Source: JALYNX01 sp964608055 (GTDB lineage Bacteria; Actinomycetota; Acidimicrobiia; Spongiisociales; ZC4RG35). Taken from it: DNA of 15,152 nucleotides. The stretch is from contig CAZSMJ010000041.1 of the NCBI GenBank assembly GCA_964608055.1, positions 1 to 15,152 of the forward strand, given 5' to 3'. Below the pieces are notes generated by a model. The model had not been told where the DNA came from. It saw only the letters and a list, made by a program, of their open reading frames with translations, and ran no database searches. This document shows, in pieces, positions 1 to 6,941 of the stretch (position 1 is its first letter; each line of letters starts with the position of its first letter). The translations under genes and the position numbers were made by a program.

Positions 1-204
1 TTGACCCGCAACCCACAGATTTTTGAGGCACGACTTGGCCACCCCACTGCATATGTTGTACTCGACAGCGTCGCCGATCTCGAAGACGCCGCCCATGCCG
101 GCAACCAGGAAGAAGTGAGACGTCTGCTCTCCCACCTGGCCAGCGCCGCCATCGGCGTCGGGACCGCAGTGAGCGGCGCTGAGCTCGAATCCCAATGGAG
201 CTAA
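1..204 (+). CDS. 3' end of unidentified protein (partial or very short)
   Basis: The frame is open from the first base of the window to TAA at 202-204, giving 67 residues. A TTG sits at base 1, but no upstream sequence is visible to test it as a start, so I read this as the 3' end of a longer gene. The visible part has an acidic, helix-forming stretch (about residues 24-48, DLEDAAHAGNQEEVRRLL) followed by a small-residue segment (ASAAIGVGTAVSG). I recognise no family motif. Its last 10 bases overlap the start of the following Wzz-like gene, which suggests co-transcription and translational coupling, so a role in the same surface-polysaccharide locus is plausible but only by position. Base composition matches the neighbours. 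Confidence 0.5.
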   Translation: MTRNPQIFEARLGHPTAYVVLDSVADLEDAAHAGNQEEVRRLLSHLASAAIGVGTAVSGAELESQWS

Positions 205-2843
205 AGCGCCTGCTTCGGGTCCTTCGTGACCGTTGGTATGTCATTTTGGGCGTGGGTCTGCTCGGATTGGCTGCCGGTTGGTACTTCACCGATCTGACCA
301 ACGAGAACCGGGAGCAGCAGATCCGATCCTCGATCTTCATCCGCTTCGAGGCCCAGGAGGGTCAAACCGCCGAGGCGTTGGAAACGGAGCGGGAAACCAG
401 CCTGGCAAGGGCAACTCTTGCGGCCGGTGAGCTTCTTGGCGAAGACCCGACCTCGAAAATCGAGATAGACCCCATCACCGGGCGTCTCGCGTTCAGGGCC
501 TTTGGGGAGAGCAACGTGGAAGCCAACGACAAAGCGCGGGCGTTGGTCGACGCCTATCTGGCCGTGGATCCCGGGGCCGGCGGGCCGATTGAAGAGCGCC
601 TCCAGGACGTTCTCGACAAGGCAGCCATCATCGAGGCCCAGATTGCCGAGTTGCAGCTGACATTCACCCCCGAAGAGCAGGCTGTAGTCAACGCATTGGC
701 TATTCTCGACCAACAGATCCTCGCCAACGCCGAAGCTCTGACCCAAGCCCGTGTCGACGAGGCCGCTGCTTCAGCGATCGAGCTTCCCGAGGCGACCGCA
801 CGACGTCAGAATCTGGAGACAGCCCTGCGGGATCTCGAGGCCGAAAAGGCAGCACTGGGCACGGCACCTTCGACCACACTCCCCCTCGCCGACCAGTTCC
901 GGCTCAGCTCATTGCAGAATGGCCTGGCGCTCCTGGGCGCCGAGTACGAGCAACTCAACCTGCGGGCGTTGGGCATCATCGACAGCGGGTCAATCGACCC
1001 GGTTGTCACCGAGAACCTGACCGGGGCCCCGGGCAATCCCATAATCAACGGGTTGATCGGGCTTCTCGGTGGTATTGCGCTTGCACTCTTCGGGCTGGTC
1101 TTTATCACCAGGGCCAAAAAACCGGTATGGCTTCCCGAGGATCTCGAGATCGCATTTCTCGGAGAGGTGCCGGCCCGGCGTATGGGCACCGGGGTCGGTG
1201 AGGCCTGGTACGACGCCACAGAGGGCGGAGGCCGCAAGCCGGCGATTCAGGCCCTGCGCTCGGTTGTTGAGGCGCAGCTTCCCTCGACTGGCGCCACTCT
1301 GGCTGTCACCGGTCACAACGTCCCGGCTCAGGGTGTGCATGCCCTGACCACCGATCTCGCGGTTTCCATGGCCAGCGCCGGCTCGTCCGTGCTTCTGGTT
1401 GACGCCGACTTCGCCAGCGACTCGGCGATGGGCGAGTACAAGGTTGGTGGCTCTTCTCTATCCGGGGTCCTGGCACTCAACCCAGAGTCGCTTGGGTTCG
1501 AGCGTGCTGTGGCAGCGGCGGTAGCCAACTCATTGTTCGTGCGTCCCGACCTAGCGGTGGTGCCCGCGGGCCCACCTCCAGCCTCGCCTGGAGACGCCAT
1601 CGCCGGCCGCCAATTCCGAGCCTTCATCGAGGAAGCCGCCAAGCATTTCGACGTGGTCGTGGTTGCCGTCGGGGATATTGGGACTCCAGCGGCGCAGGTG
1701 GCGATGCAGAGGTTGCGTCGCAGTGTCCTGGTGCTGACACCGGGACGGTCGACCATGCCCCAAGTCAATGGCCTGGTGTTCGACGTCGTGCAACGACAGG
1801 TCTCGATTCTCGGTGCCTTGTTCCTCCAGCGCTCGGAACGAGCGGTCTGGGGAATGGGTGAAAGGCGCCCGGTCGAGCACGTGGCACCTCCCGTCCCTCA
1901 AGCGGTGCCGACAACTTCGCCAATGTCGAGGCTGAGTCACTACCCGTCGCCCACCCATAAAGGCTCGACCGGGGGGTCGTCGGCGGATTCTCTGCAGAAC
2001 CTCGTGGATCGGGTCGGCTCGTTGCAGGAAGCCGCTGAGGCCAACGACTTCGGTCGTGAGCTGCTCACCGCCCTTGACGGGGCTTCGCCGGCGGTGGCTT
2101 TCGAGGCGGTTGCGGAGTATCTGGTCTCTCGGGTCGAGGACATGATGACCGCCAGCTACGGAGAGGGTGACTTCTCCGACGACGTGGTCGACGAGGTGTC
2201 ACTCAGCGGCTTCTTACCCTTCCGGTCCCTGACCGAACACCCATCAGTTGGAAGATGGCTGATGGAGGAGTTGCACAGCGAAGTCGCTCCCCATACCGCC
2301 GACGCCATTGTCGCCGAGATGGAGGAGATCCTGGCTGTCGGTGCCGGTCGGGAGTCGATCACTGTCGACGACTGGCTGGCCAGCGAGTTCTTCCTGAGAC
2401 ACCTGAAGCGAACCAACGGCGTCCCTTCGGTCTGGCACTTGACCAGCGAGGACGGCACCGTTCAGGTCCTGGTCCCGGCTCATCGTTTCGACCGCCAGAA
2501 GATCGAGAATCTGATGACCCAGGTGACGAGCCGGGTCATAGACGAGTTGGAGCGGAACTCGAAGTCGGCCCACGTCAAAGGTGATCTCGAGCAGGCGGCG
2601 CTCCTCGAGGGTCGGATCCGGGAGGTGCGACGGATGGAGACCTCCCTGGGGCTGCTATTGGGGATCACCGTCGATGAGGAGACCAAGGTCTCCCGCAAGC
2701 GCAACAAGGGCGGGGCCTGGGAATGGAACCCCGATTGGTCCGCCGGTTTTCGCGCCAACCTGGCACCGTTGCAGCGTTTGGGTCTTCTCCTCTTCCCGGT
2801 CCTCACTGAGGATGAGATGAACTCACTCCTCGCCACCGGCTAG
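195..2843 (+). CDS. Wzz/BY-kinase-like membrane protein with degenerate ATPase and PglX-like C-terminal domain
   Basis: 882 residues from ATG 195. Seen: transmembrane helix 1 at about 14-31; an extracytoplasmic coiled-coil-rich loop (about 33-280); a GAPGNPIINGL motif leading into transmembrane helix 2 (about 283-304). This is the layout of polysaccharide co-polymerase (Wzz/CapA-like) proteins that set polymer chain length. A cytoplasmic P-loop-like domain follows (about 366-545). It keeps the Walker A'-like VLLVDADF (399-406), but the Walker A position reads GHNVPAQGVHALTT with no G-K-S/T, and the Walker B position (FDVVVVAVGD, 485-494) lacks the usual Asp, so ATP hydrolysis or Tyr kinase activity is doubtful. 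There is no C-terminal tyrosine cluster. A Pro/Ser-rich linker (about 555-600) leads to a roughly 280-residue C-terminal domain. This contains FFLRHLKR, PSVWHLTS, VLVPAHRF, a charged helix and WNPDWSAGFRANLAPL, an order I associate with the C-terminal end of PglX/type IIG methyltransferases. The membrane and ATPase-like assignment is firm; the C-terminal homology is from memory of the family. Confidence 0.85.
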   Translation: MELKRLLRVLRDRWYVILGVGLLGLAAGWYFTDLTNENREQQIRSSIFIRFEAQEGQTAEALETERETSLARATLAAGELLGEDPTSKIEIDPITGRLAFRAFGESNVEANDKARALVDAYLAVDPGAGGPIEERLQDVLDKAAIIEAQIAELQLTFTPEEQAVVNALAILDQQILANAEALTQARVDEAAASAIELPEATARRQNLETALRDLEAEKAALGTAPSTTLPLADQFRLSSLQNGLALLGAEYEQLNLRALGIIDSGSIDPVVTENLTGAPGNPIINGLIGLLGGIALALFGLVFITRAKKPVWLPEDLEIAFLGEVPARRMGTGVGEAWYDATEGGGRKPAIQALRSVVEAQLPSTGATLAVTGHNVPAQGVHALTTDLAVSMASAGSSVLLVDADFASDSAMGEYKVGGSSLSGVLALNPESLGFERAVAAAVANSLFVRPDLAVVPAGPPPASPGDAIAGRQFRAFIEEAAKHFDVVVVAVGDIGTPAAQVAMQRLRRSVLVLTPGRSTMPQVNGLVFDVVQRQVSILGALFLQRSERAVWGMGERRPVEHVAPPVPQAVPTTSPMSRLSHYPSPTHKGSTGGSSADSLQNLVDRVGSLQEAAEANDFGRELLTALDGASPAVAFEAVAEYLVSRVEDMMTASYGEGDFSDDVVDEVSLSGFLPFRSLTEHPSVGRWLMEELHSEVAPHTADAIVAEMEEILAVGAGRESITVDDWLASEFFLRHLKRTNGVPSVWHLTSEDGTVQVLVPAHRFDRQKIENLMTQVTSRVIDELERNSKSAHVKGDLEQAALLEGRIREVRRMETSLGLLLGITVDEETKVSRKRNKGGAWEWNPDWSAGFRANLAPLQRLGLLLFPVLTEDEMNSLLATG

Positions 2844-2845
2844 GC

Positions 2846-3637
2846 GTGTCGCTGACGCGATCCGCGGTCAAGGCTGCCTCCACACTCATCGATGCCTTCA
2901 TGCCGGCTCCACCAGGCCCCCGGGTCCTCATCTATCACCAGGTCGAGGCAGGTTTGGGGCGAGAGATGGAAGTTCATCTCGACGACTTTCGACGACAGCT
3001 CGTCTGGCTTTCGGCCAATCGACAGGTGGTCGAGCTCGGCGAGGCTTTGGTCAGATGGGCAGAGCCCGACTCCGAGCGTCTCGTGGTGCTCACATTCGAC
3101 GATGGCTATCGGGACACCTTCACGACGGCTTTCCCCCTCATTCTCGAGCACGGCTTCCCATTCACGCTGTACCTGGCAACCGAGTCAATAGAGACCGGTG
3201 TCTCCCTCGGCCCGTCGGTGGGGGCCGAGCCATTGTCGTGGGACCAGGTGGGGACCATGCTCGGATCCGGGTTACTCACCGTAGGGGCCCACACCCACCG
3301 TCATCTCGACTTGCGCCGGTTGTCGATTGACGAGGTGGAGGACGAGCTGGGAACCAGCGACGACCTGATCGAGAGGCGGTTGGGGATTCGCCCGGCCCAT
3401 TTCGCCTACCCGTGGGGATTCTGGTCACCGAGCGCGGAACGGCCGGTGACCGATCGATACTCGTCTGCCGCATTGGCCGGATCACGTCGGGCGAACTCAG
3501 AGCTGGAACCGCATCTCTTGAGTCGCTACCCGGTTCAGCTGTCCGACGGGTTTCGCTTCTTTCGTGCTCGGCTCCGGGGAGGGCTCCGTTTGGAGGAGAC
3601 CCTGCGACGACAGCTCAAGGGCTACCAAGGGCCCTGA
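2846..3637 (+). CDS. Polysaccharide deacetylase, NodB fold (carbohydrate esterase 4)
   Basis: 263 residues from GTG 2846, two bases after the stop of the Wzz-like gene, so probably translated with it. CE4 enzymes remove N- or O-acetyl groups from glycans using a metal held by Asp-His-His. The motifs are present: YHQV (30-33), motif 1 TFDDGY (83-88, with D85 and D86 as base and metal ligand), motif 2 GAHTHRH (147-153, H149 and H153 as likely metal ligands) and motif 3 YPWG (188-191). The arginine-containing C-terminal part (LLSRYPV) matches the usual position of the last NodB strand. No clear cleavable signal peptide is seen; the N-terminus is short and only mildly hydrophobic, so a cytoplasmic-face or nascent-chain substrate is possible. 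From context the likely substrate is the locus's exopolysaccharide or a lipid-linked precursor. The exact glycan cannot be told. Confidence 0.88.
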   Translation: MSLTRSAVKAASTLIDAFMPAPPGPRVLIYHQVEAGLGREMEVHLDDFRRQLVWLSANRQVVELGEALVRWAEPDSERLVVLTFDDGYRDTFTTAFPLILEHGFPFTLYLATESIETGVSLGPSVGAEPLSWDQVGTMLGSGLLTVGAHTHRHLDLRRLSIDEVEDELGTSDDLIERRLGIRPAHFAYPWGFWSPSAERPVTDRYSSAALAGSRRANSELEPHLLSRYPVQLSDGFRFFRARLRGGLRLEETLRRQLKGYQGP

Positions 3638-3646
3638 CCGAGCCGA

Positions 3647-4543
3647 TCACTCGCTGGTCAGCGGGTGCTCGGCCCTGATCCAGGGCAGACGCCCGAGGCC
3701 GAAGAAGGCAACAGCTCCCAGGATGACAACCGCAAGCAGGGCTAAGCCTCCCGATTCCCACAGACCGATGACGCGTGATGCCACGAGGACCAGGACGGCG
3801 TGGAGCAATACGGCGAGCACCGCCCTCTTGCCAACGAACCAGGCCGGAGCGGGGCGGTAGTGAGGGAGGACGGCCAGGGCGCCGATACACGCCCACCCTC
3901 CGATGATCGAGGCTGGTCGTGCCTCGCCACCGGTAGCCACGACCCAGACCATGAGGCCAGCGAGGGCAAACGCCCCGGCATATCCGAGTCGTGCACCAAC
4001 CGGGCGAAGAGTTGCGAATGCCATCGGGAGCGATGCTCCAAGAAGGGCCCTGGCCCCTTCGGTCTCGGGGACCGTGACCCAGATGCCAAAGGCGGTGATC
4101 GCAAACATGATCCCAACCGCCTCATGCGGGAGGCGGGTTGCCCACGCCGCAAGCGTGGAGCCGATGGCCACGATCACCACCGGGGCGAGCAGGAGTAGCC
4201 AACCGATCTCGGGAAAACCGCCACGCCAGATCATCGCCACCGCTCCAATCACGATCACCGCCCACCCGAACGGAGCCCGGGCCCTTCCGCTCGGCGGTCG
4301 GGCCATCCAACCCCCGAGGGCCAACGCAGCGAGAGCCGCCAACAGGGACAACCTGGCCCCGATTGCGAGGCTGACTGCCAAGAAGGCCGCCGAGGTCAGG
4401 GTCAGGCCCCATCCGAACACATAGCCCTTGTCGGACAGAGGAGCGAAGAACAGGACGACCAGACCGGCGAACCCGAGGAACCCTCCGATCAGGAAATCGG
4501 TGCGCGTCAGGAGGTCGATGACGGTCGGGAGGGAGTCTGACAT
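3647..4543 (-). CDS. Multi-pass membrane protein of unknown function
   Basis: 298 residues from ATG at 4541-4543 on the minus strand. The protein is almost entirely hydrophobic, with about nine to eleven predicted membrane segments by eye (for example about 16-34, 41-61, 64-80, 92-106, 112-134, 141-158, 187-203, 211-227, 239-259, 263-283) and short basic loops such as RPPSGRARAP (82-91). I recognise no catalytic motif: it lacks a clear Wzy, ligase, flippase or acyltransferase signature. It is the only minus-strand gene in the window, is convergent with the deacetylase (nine bases between stops) and divergent from the glycosyltransferase. Its place in a polysaccharide locus suggests a role in polymer assembly or export, but this is by position only. 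No good Shine-Dalgarno is seen before the ATG. Confidence 0.72.
   Translation of the reverse strand: MSDSLPTVIDLLTRTDFLIGGFLGFAGLVVLFFAPLSDKGYVFGWGLTLTSAAFLAVSLAIGARLSLLAALAALALGGWMARPPSGRARAPFGWAVIVIGAVAMIWRGGFPEIGWLLLLAPVVIVAIGSTLAAWATRLPHEAVGIMFAITAFGIWVTVPETEGARALLGASLPMAFATLRPVGARLGYAGAFALAGLMVWVVATGGEARPASIIGGWACIGALAVLPHYRPAPAWFVGKRAVLAVLLHAVLVLVASRVIGLWESGGLALLAVVILGAVAFFGLGRLPWIRAEHPLTSE
3648..3686. terminator. Candidate convergent hairpins at deacetylase / membrane-gene junction
   Basis: Two adjacent hairpins sit where the two convergent genes end. The first has an 8-base stem (3648-3655 with 3660-3667, one G-T wobble) and a GGTC loop. The second is a perfect 6-base stem GCCCTG/CAGGGC (3672-3677 with 3681-3686) and a 3-base loop. 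Neither is followed by a clear T-run, and both lie inside the last codons of the minus-strand gene. A bidirectional termination role is possible but weakly supported, since such stems are common in GC-rich DNA. Confidence 0.22.
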
Positions 4544-4652
4544 CGAGGGGATCGTAAGGCTGCGGTTCTTCTAACCCGATCCAATCCGCGAAAGGGGAGG
4601 GATGCTGCTCAGAGGGTGGTCACTACGCTCTCGTGCTCGGTCGATCCCCTGC

Positions 4653-4658
4653 GAAGGA
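4653..4658 (+). promoter_or_regulatory. Shine-Dalgarno deciding the glycosyltransferase start
   Basis: GAAGGA lies four bases before ATG 4663, whose product begins MKVLHVIDSLAGSGGAEQ, a typical GT4 N-terminus. An in-frame GTG at 4633 would add ten residues (from MLGRSPAK) that do not look like the family and has no comparable ribosome site. I therefore prefer 4663. Confidence 0.6.
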
Positions 4659-4662
4659 CCAG

Positions 4663-5814
4663 ATGAAGGTTTTGCACGTCATAGACAGCCTTGCCGGTTC
4701 GGGCGGCGCCGAGCAGGGTCTGGTGCGGGAAGTGACGCGGTTCTCGGGAGGCACCGAGCAATTCGTCGTGACCCTCTATGACCGGATGGAGCTTGCCGAT
4801 CCGCTCCGGGAGCGTGGAATCCCGGTCGAGGTCATCGGCTTGAAAGAGGGATCCGGTTCTCGAACCTGGCCCAAGGCCGTGCCTGCGTTGCGACGGATCA
4901 TCCGCAAGACACGTCCCGATGTGATCCAGACCAGTCTTTTCCTGGGCAACATCGTCGGGCAGTTGGCAGGGAGAAGCCTGCGAGTCCCGGTTGTCTCCAA
5001 TCTGGTTCTTTCTGGTGATCTCGGTTCTCTTCGCAGCTATCAGCCGGGCGCCTCCACCCGCAGGGCCCAGTTGCTGCGGGCGGTCGCCGGATGGGCGGCC
5101 CGAAGCGACCTAGTCAGGTTTCGGGCCCTGACCGAGGAGGTGAGAGCCACCAACTCGGACTTGCTCGGAGTCGACCCGACACGAGTGACCGTGATACCGA
5201 GGGGCGTGCCCCCACCGCCCGAGATCACGCCGGCATCACGCGCCGGATTGGGTCTCCCGCCAGGGCCTTTGGCAGTGAATATCGGTCGCCTCGCTCCTCA
5301 GAAAGGCCAGGTGTTGTTGCTTGAGGCCTTTGCCACCGTCCTCCAGAAGGTCCCTGATGCCCATCTGGCCATCGTGGGCCGGGACGGCGAATCCTCAGCC
5401 GATGTCGCCAAGGCGATCGATCGCCTTGGTCTGGGCGGCTCGGTCACTCTGGTCGGGCACACGACCCGTGTTGTCGACTACCTGGGGAATGCCCACGTCT
5501 TCGCCTTTCCCTCGCTGATGGAGGGTCTCGGGACGGCGGTCCTCGAGGCCATGGCGCTGGGGGTGCCCGTGGTGGCTTTCGACATCGCCCCGGTCAGGGA
5601 GGCCACAGTCGACGGCCGCTTCGGCACGCTGGTCCCGGTTGGTGACGTGGCCGCCCTGGCTTCCGCCCTAATCAGCCCTCTGGAAGGGGGGCGGCGGGTG
5701 GACGCTGCGGCTCGGGCCTGGGTGCGGGAGCGTCACGATCTCAACCGGATCGCAGGTGAGGTCGAATCGCTGCTCGCCGAGGCGGCGGCTTCCGCTCGAC
5801 CGGATGCTCGTTAG
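4663..5814 (+). CDS. GT4-family (GT-B fold) glycosyltransferase
   Basis: 383 residues from ATG 4663, chosen over GTG 4633 on the Shine-Dalgarno and the N-terminal family match. GT4 retaining enzymes move a sugar from a nucleotide donor to a lipid-linked or polysaccharide acceptor at the cytoplasmic face. Seen: N-terminal Rossmann start MKVLHVIDSL with a GSGGAEQ acceptor loop (12-18); a linker region around VIPRGV (177-182) typical of the domain boundary; the donor domain start NIGRLAPQKGQ (206-216); the second-domain strand HLAIVGRDG (234-242); and the E-x7-E pair E287/E295 in MEGLGTAVLEAMALG (286-300). No membrane segment or signal peptide is seen. It is followed five bases later by a sugar aminotransferase, consistent with making and adding an amino sugar. 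Donor and acceptor cannot be told. Confidence 0.9.
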   Translation: MKVLHVIDSLAGSGGAEQGLVREVTRFSGGTEQFVVTLYDRMELADPLRERGIPVEVIGLKEGSGSRTWPKAVPALRRIIRKTRPDVIQTSLFLGNIVGQLAGRSLRVPVVSNLVLSGDLGSLRSYQPGASTRRAQLLRAVAGWAARSDLVRFRALTEEVRATNSDLLGVDPTRVTVIPRGVPPPPEITPASRAGLGLPPGPLAVNIGRLAPQKGQVLLLEAFATVLQKVPDAHLAIVGRDGESSADVAKAIDRLGLGGSVTLVGHTTRVVDYLGNAHVFAFPSLMEGLGTAVLEAMALGVPVVAFDIAPVREATVDGRFGTLVPVGDVAALASALISPLEGGRRVDAAARAWVRERHDLNRIAGEVESLLAEAAASARPDAR

Positions 5815-5819
5815 CCTCA

Positions 5820-6941
5820 ATGGGCATGCCAAGGATCTATCTCTCGCCGCCGGACGTCGGCCTCGACGACCAGGCAGCCATCCAGCGAGCTGTTGAATCC
5901 GGCTGGATCGCGCCGCTCGGCCCTGAGGTGGACGCCTTCGAGGTCGAACTGGCGGCGATCACGCAACGCAGCCACGGTGTTGCCCTCTCCAGCGGGACGG
6001 CTGCACTTCATCTGGGCCTGCTGGCACTCGGGGTGGGGCCCGGTGACCGAGTGCTGGTGTCGTCATTGACGTTTGCGGCGACGGCCAACGCGGTCAGATA
6101 CACCGGAGCCGAGCCCGTCTTCGTCGACAGCGATCGCAAGACGTGGAACCTGGACCCCGATCTCCTCGGCGAGGCCCTCGATGGCCAAGGCCGGTTTGCG
6201 GCGTGCGTACCTGTCGATATCTATGGGCAGTGCGCCGATTACGACCGCATCGAAGCCCTGTGCGCCGAGCACGAGGTCCCTCTCATCGAGGATGCCGCCG
6301 AGGCCCTGGGGGCGACCTACCGGGGGCGGAATGCGGGGAGCTTTGGGGTGATGGCGACCTTGTCCTTCAACGGGAACAAGATCATCACCACCAGTGGCGG
6401 GGGAGCCCTGGTGACCGACAACGAGGAATGGGCGCGTCAGAGCCGGTGGCTGGCCACCCAGGCGCGTGACCCCGGGCCCCACTACGAGCACTCGACGATC
6501 GGGTACAACTACCGGCTCTCGAATCTTCTAGCCGCTCTCGGGCGTTCGCAGCTGGCGGACCTCGAGCGTCGGGTCGATAGACGCCGCGATCACAACGACT
6601 TCTACAGAGATGCCTTGGCGGATCTGCCGGGTGTGGAATTCATGCCGGAGGCAGGCGAGTGCCGGTCGACCTTCTGGCTGACTTGTGTCACAGTCGACCC
6701 TTCTGAGGCGGGCACCGATCGAGAGCAGATCAGATCTCACCTGGAGTCGCTCGACATCGAAGCCCGACCGGTTTGGAAGCCCATGCATCTCCAACCCGTT
6801 TTCTCCGAATGCCTGGCCGTGGGAGGGTCCGTCTCTGCCGACCTCTTCGAGCATGGTCTCTGTCTGCCCAGTGGATCGAACCTCAGCGACGAGGATCGGG
6901 AGCGGGTAGTCGCCGGAGTGCGGGATCTGTTCGAGTCGTGA
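5820..6941 (+). CDS. DegT/DnrJ/EryC1/StrS-family PLP-dependent sugar aminotransferase
   Basis: 373 residues from ATG 5820; an in-frame ATG at 5826 (MPRIYLSPPDVG) is an equally plausible start. These enzymes aminate a 4-keto (or 3-keto) nucleotide sugar to make amino sugars for surface glycans. The N-terminus RIYLSPPDVG...GWIAPLGPEVDAFE is the form I associate with the PglE/PglC-like (bacillosamine-type) and perosamine-type branch. PLP-site features are seen: SSGTAALHL (57-65), IEDAAEALG (156-164, with D158 as the expected contact to the pyridine nitrogen) and SFNGNKIITTSGGG (182-195, with K187 as the Schiff-base lysine). Length is normal. The gene lies five bases after the glycosyltransferase, and its stop overlaps the GTG start of nnr by four bases, so it may be transcribed into the housekeeping train. 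The exact sugar is not decidable from sequence alone. Confidence 0.9.
   Translation: MGMPRIYLSPPDVGLDDQAAIQRAVESGWIAPLGPEVDAFEVELAAITQRSHGVALSSGTAALHLGLLALGVGPGDRVLVSSLTFAATANAVRYTGAEPVFVDSDRKTWNLDPDLLGEALDGQGRFAACVPVDIYGQCADYDRIEALCAEHEVPLIEDAAEALGATYRGRNAGSFGVMATLSFNGNKIITTSGGGALVTDNEEWARQSRWLATQARDPGPHYEHSTIGYNYRLSNLLAALGRSQLADLERRVDRRRDHNDFYRDALADLPGVEFMPEAGECRSTFWLTCVTVDPSEAGTDREQIRSHLESLDIEARPVWKPMHLQPVFSECLAVGGSVSADLFEHGLCLPSGSNLSDEDRERVVAGVRDLFES

Noticed and set aside
195..2843. Possibility that the chimera is two genes joined by a sequencing error
   Set aside because: The frame is continuous across the joint, composition does not change, and a disordered linker is present; no frameshift signature was seen. 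Raw read support would still settle it.
4544..4662. Promoter pair in the divergent gap between the membrane protein and glycosyltransferase genes
   Set aside because: The 119-base gap must hold promoters for both directions, but no convincing -35/-10 pair or operator was found by eye.
6773..6937. Upstream extension of Nnr by 55 codons within the aminotransferase gene
   Set aside because: The extension lies entirely in another frame of a well-conserved aminotransferase and does not resemble the family; GTG 6938 gives the usual N-terminus and a 4-base overlap.
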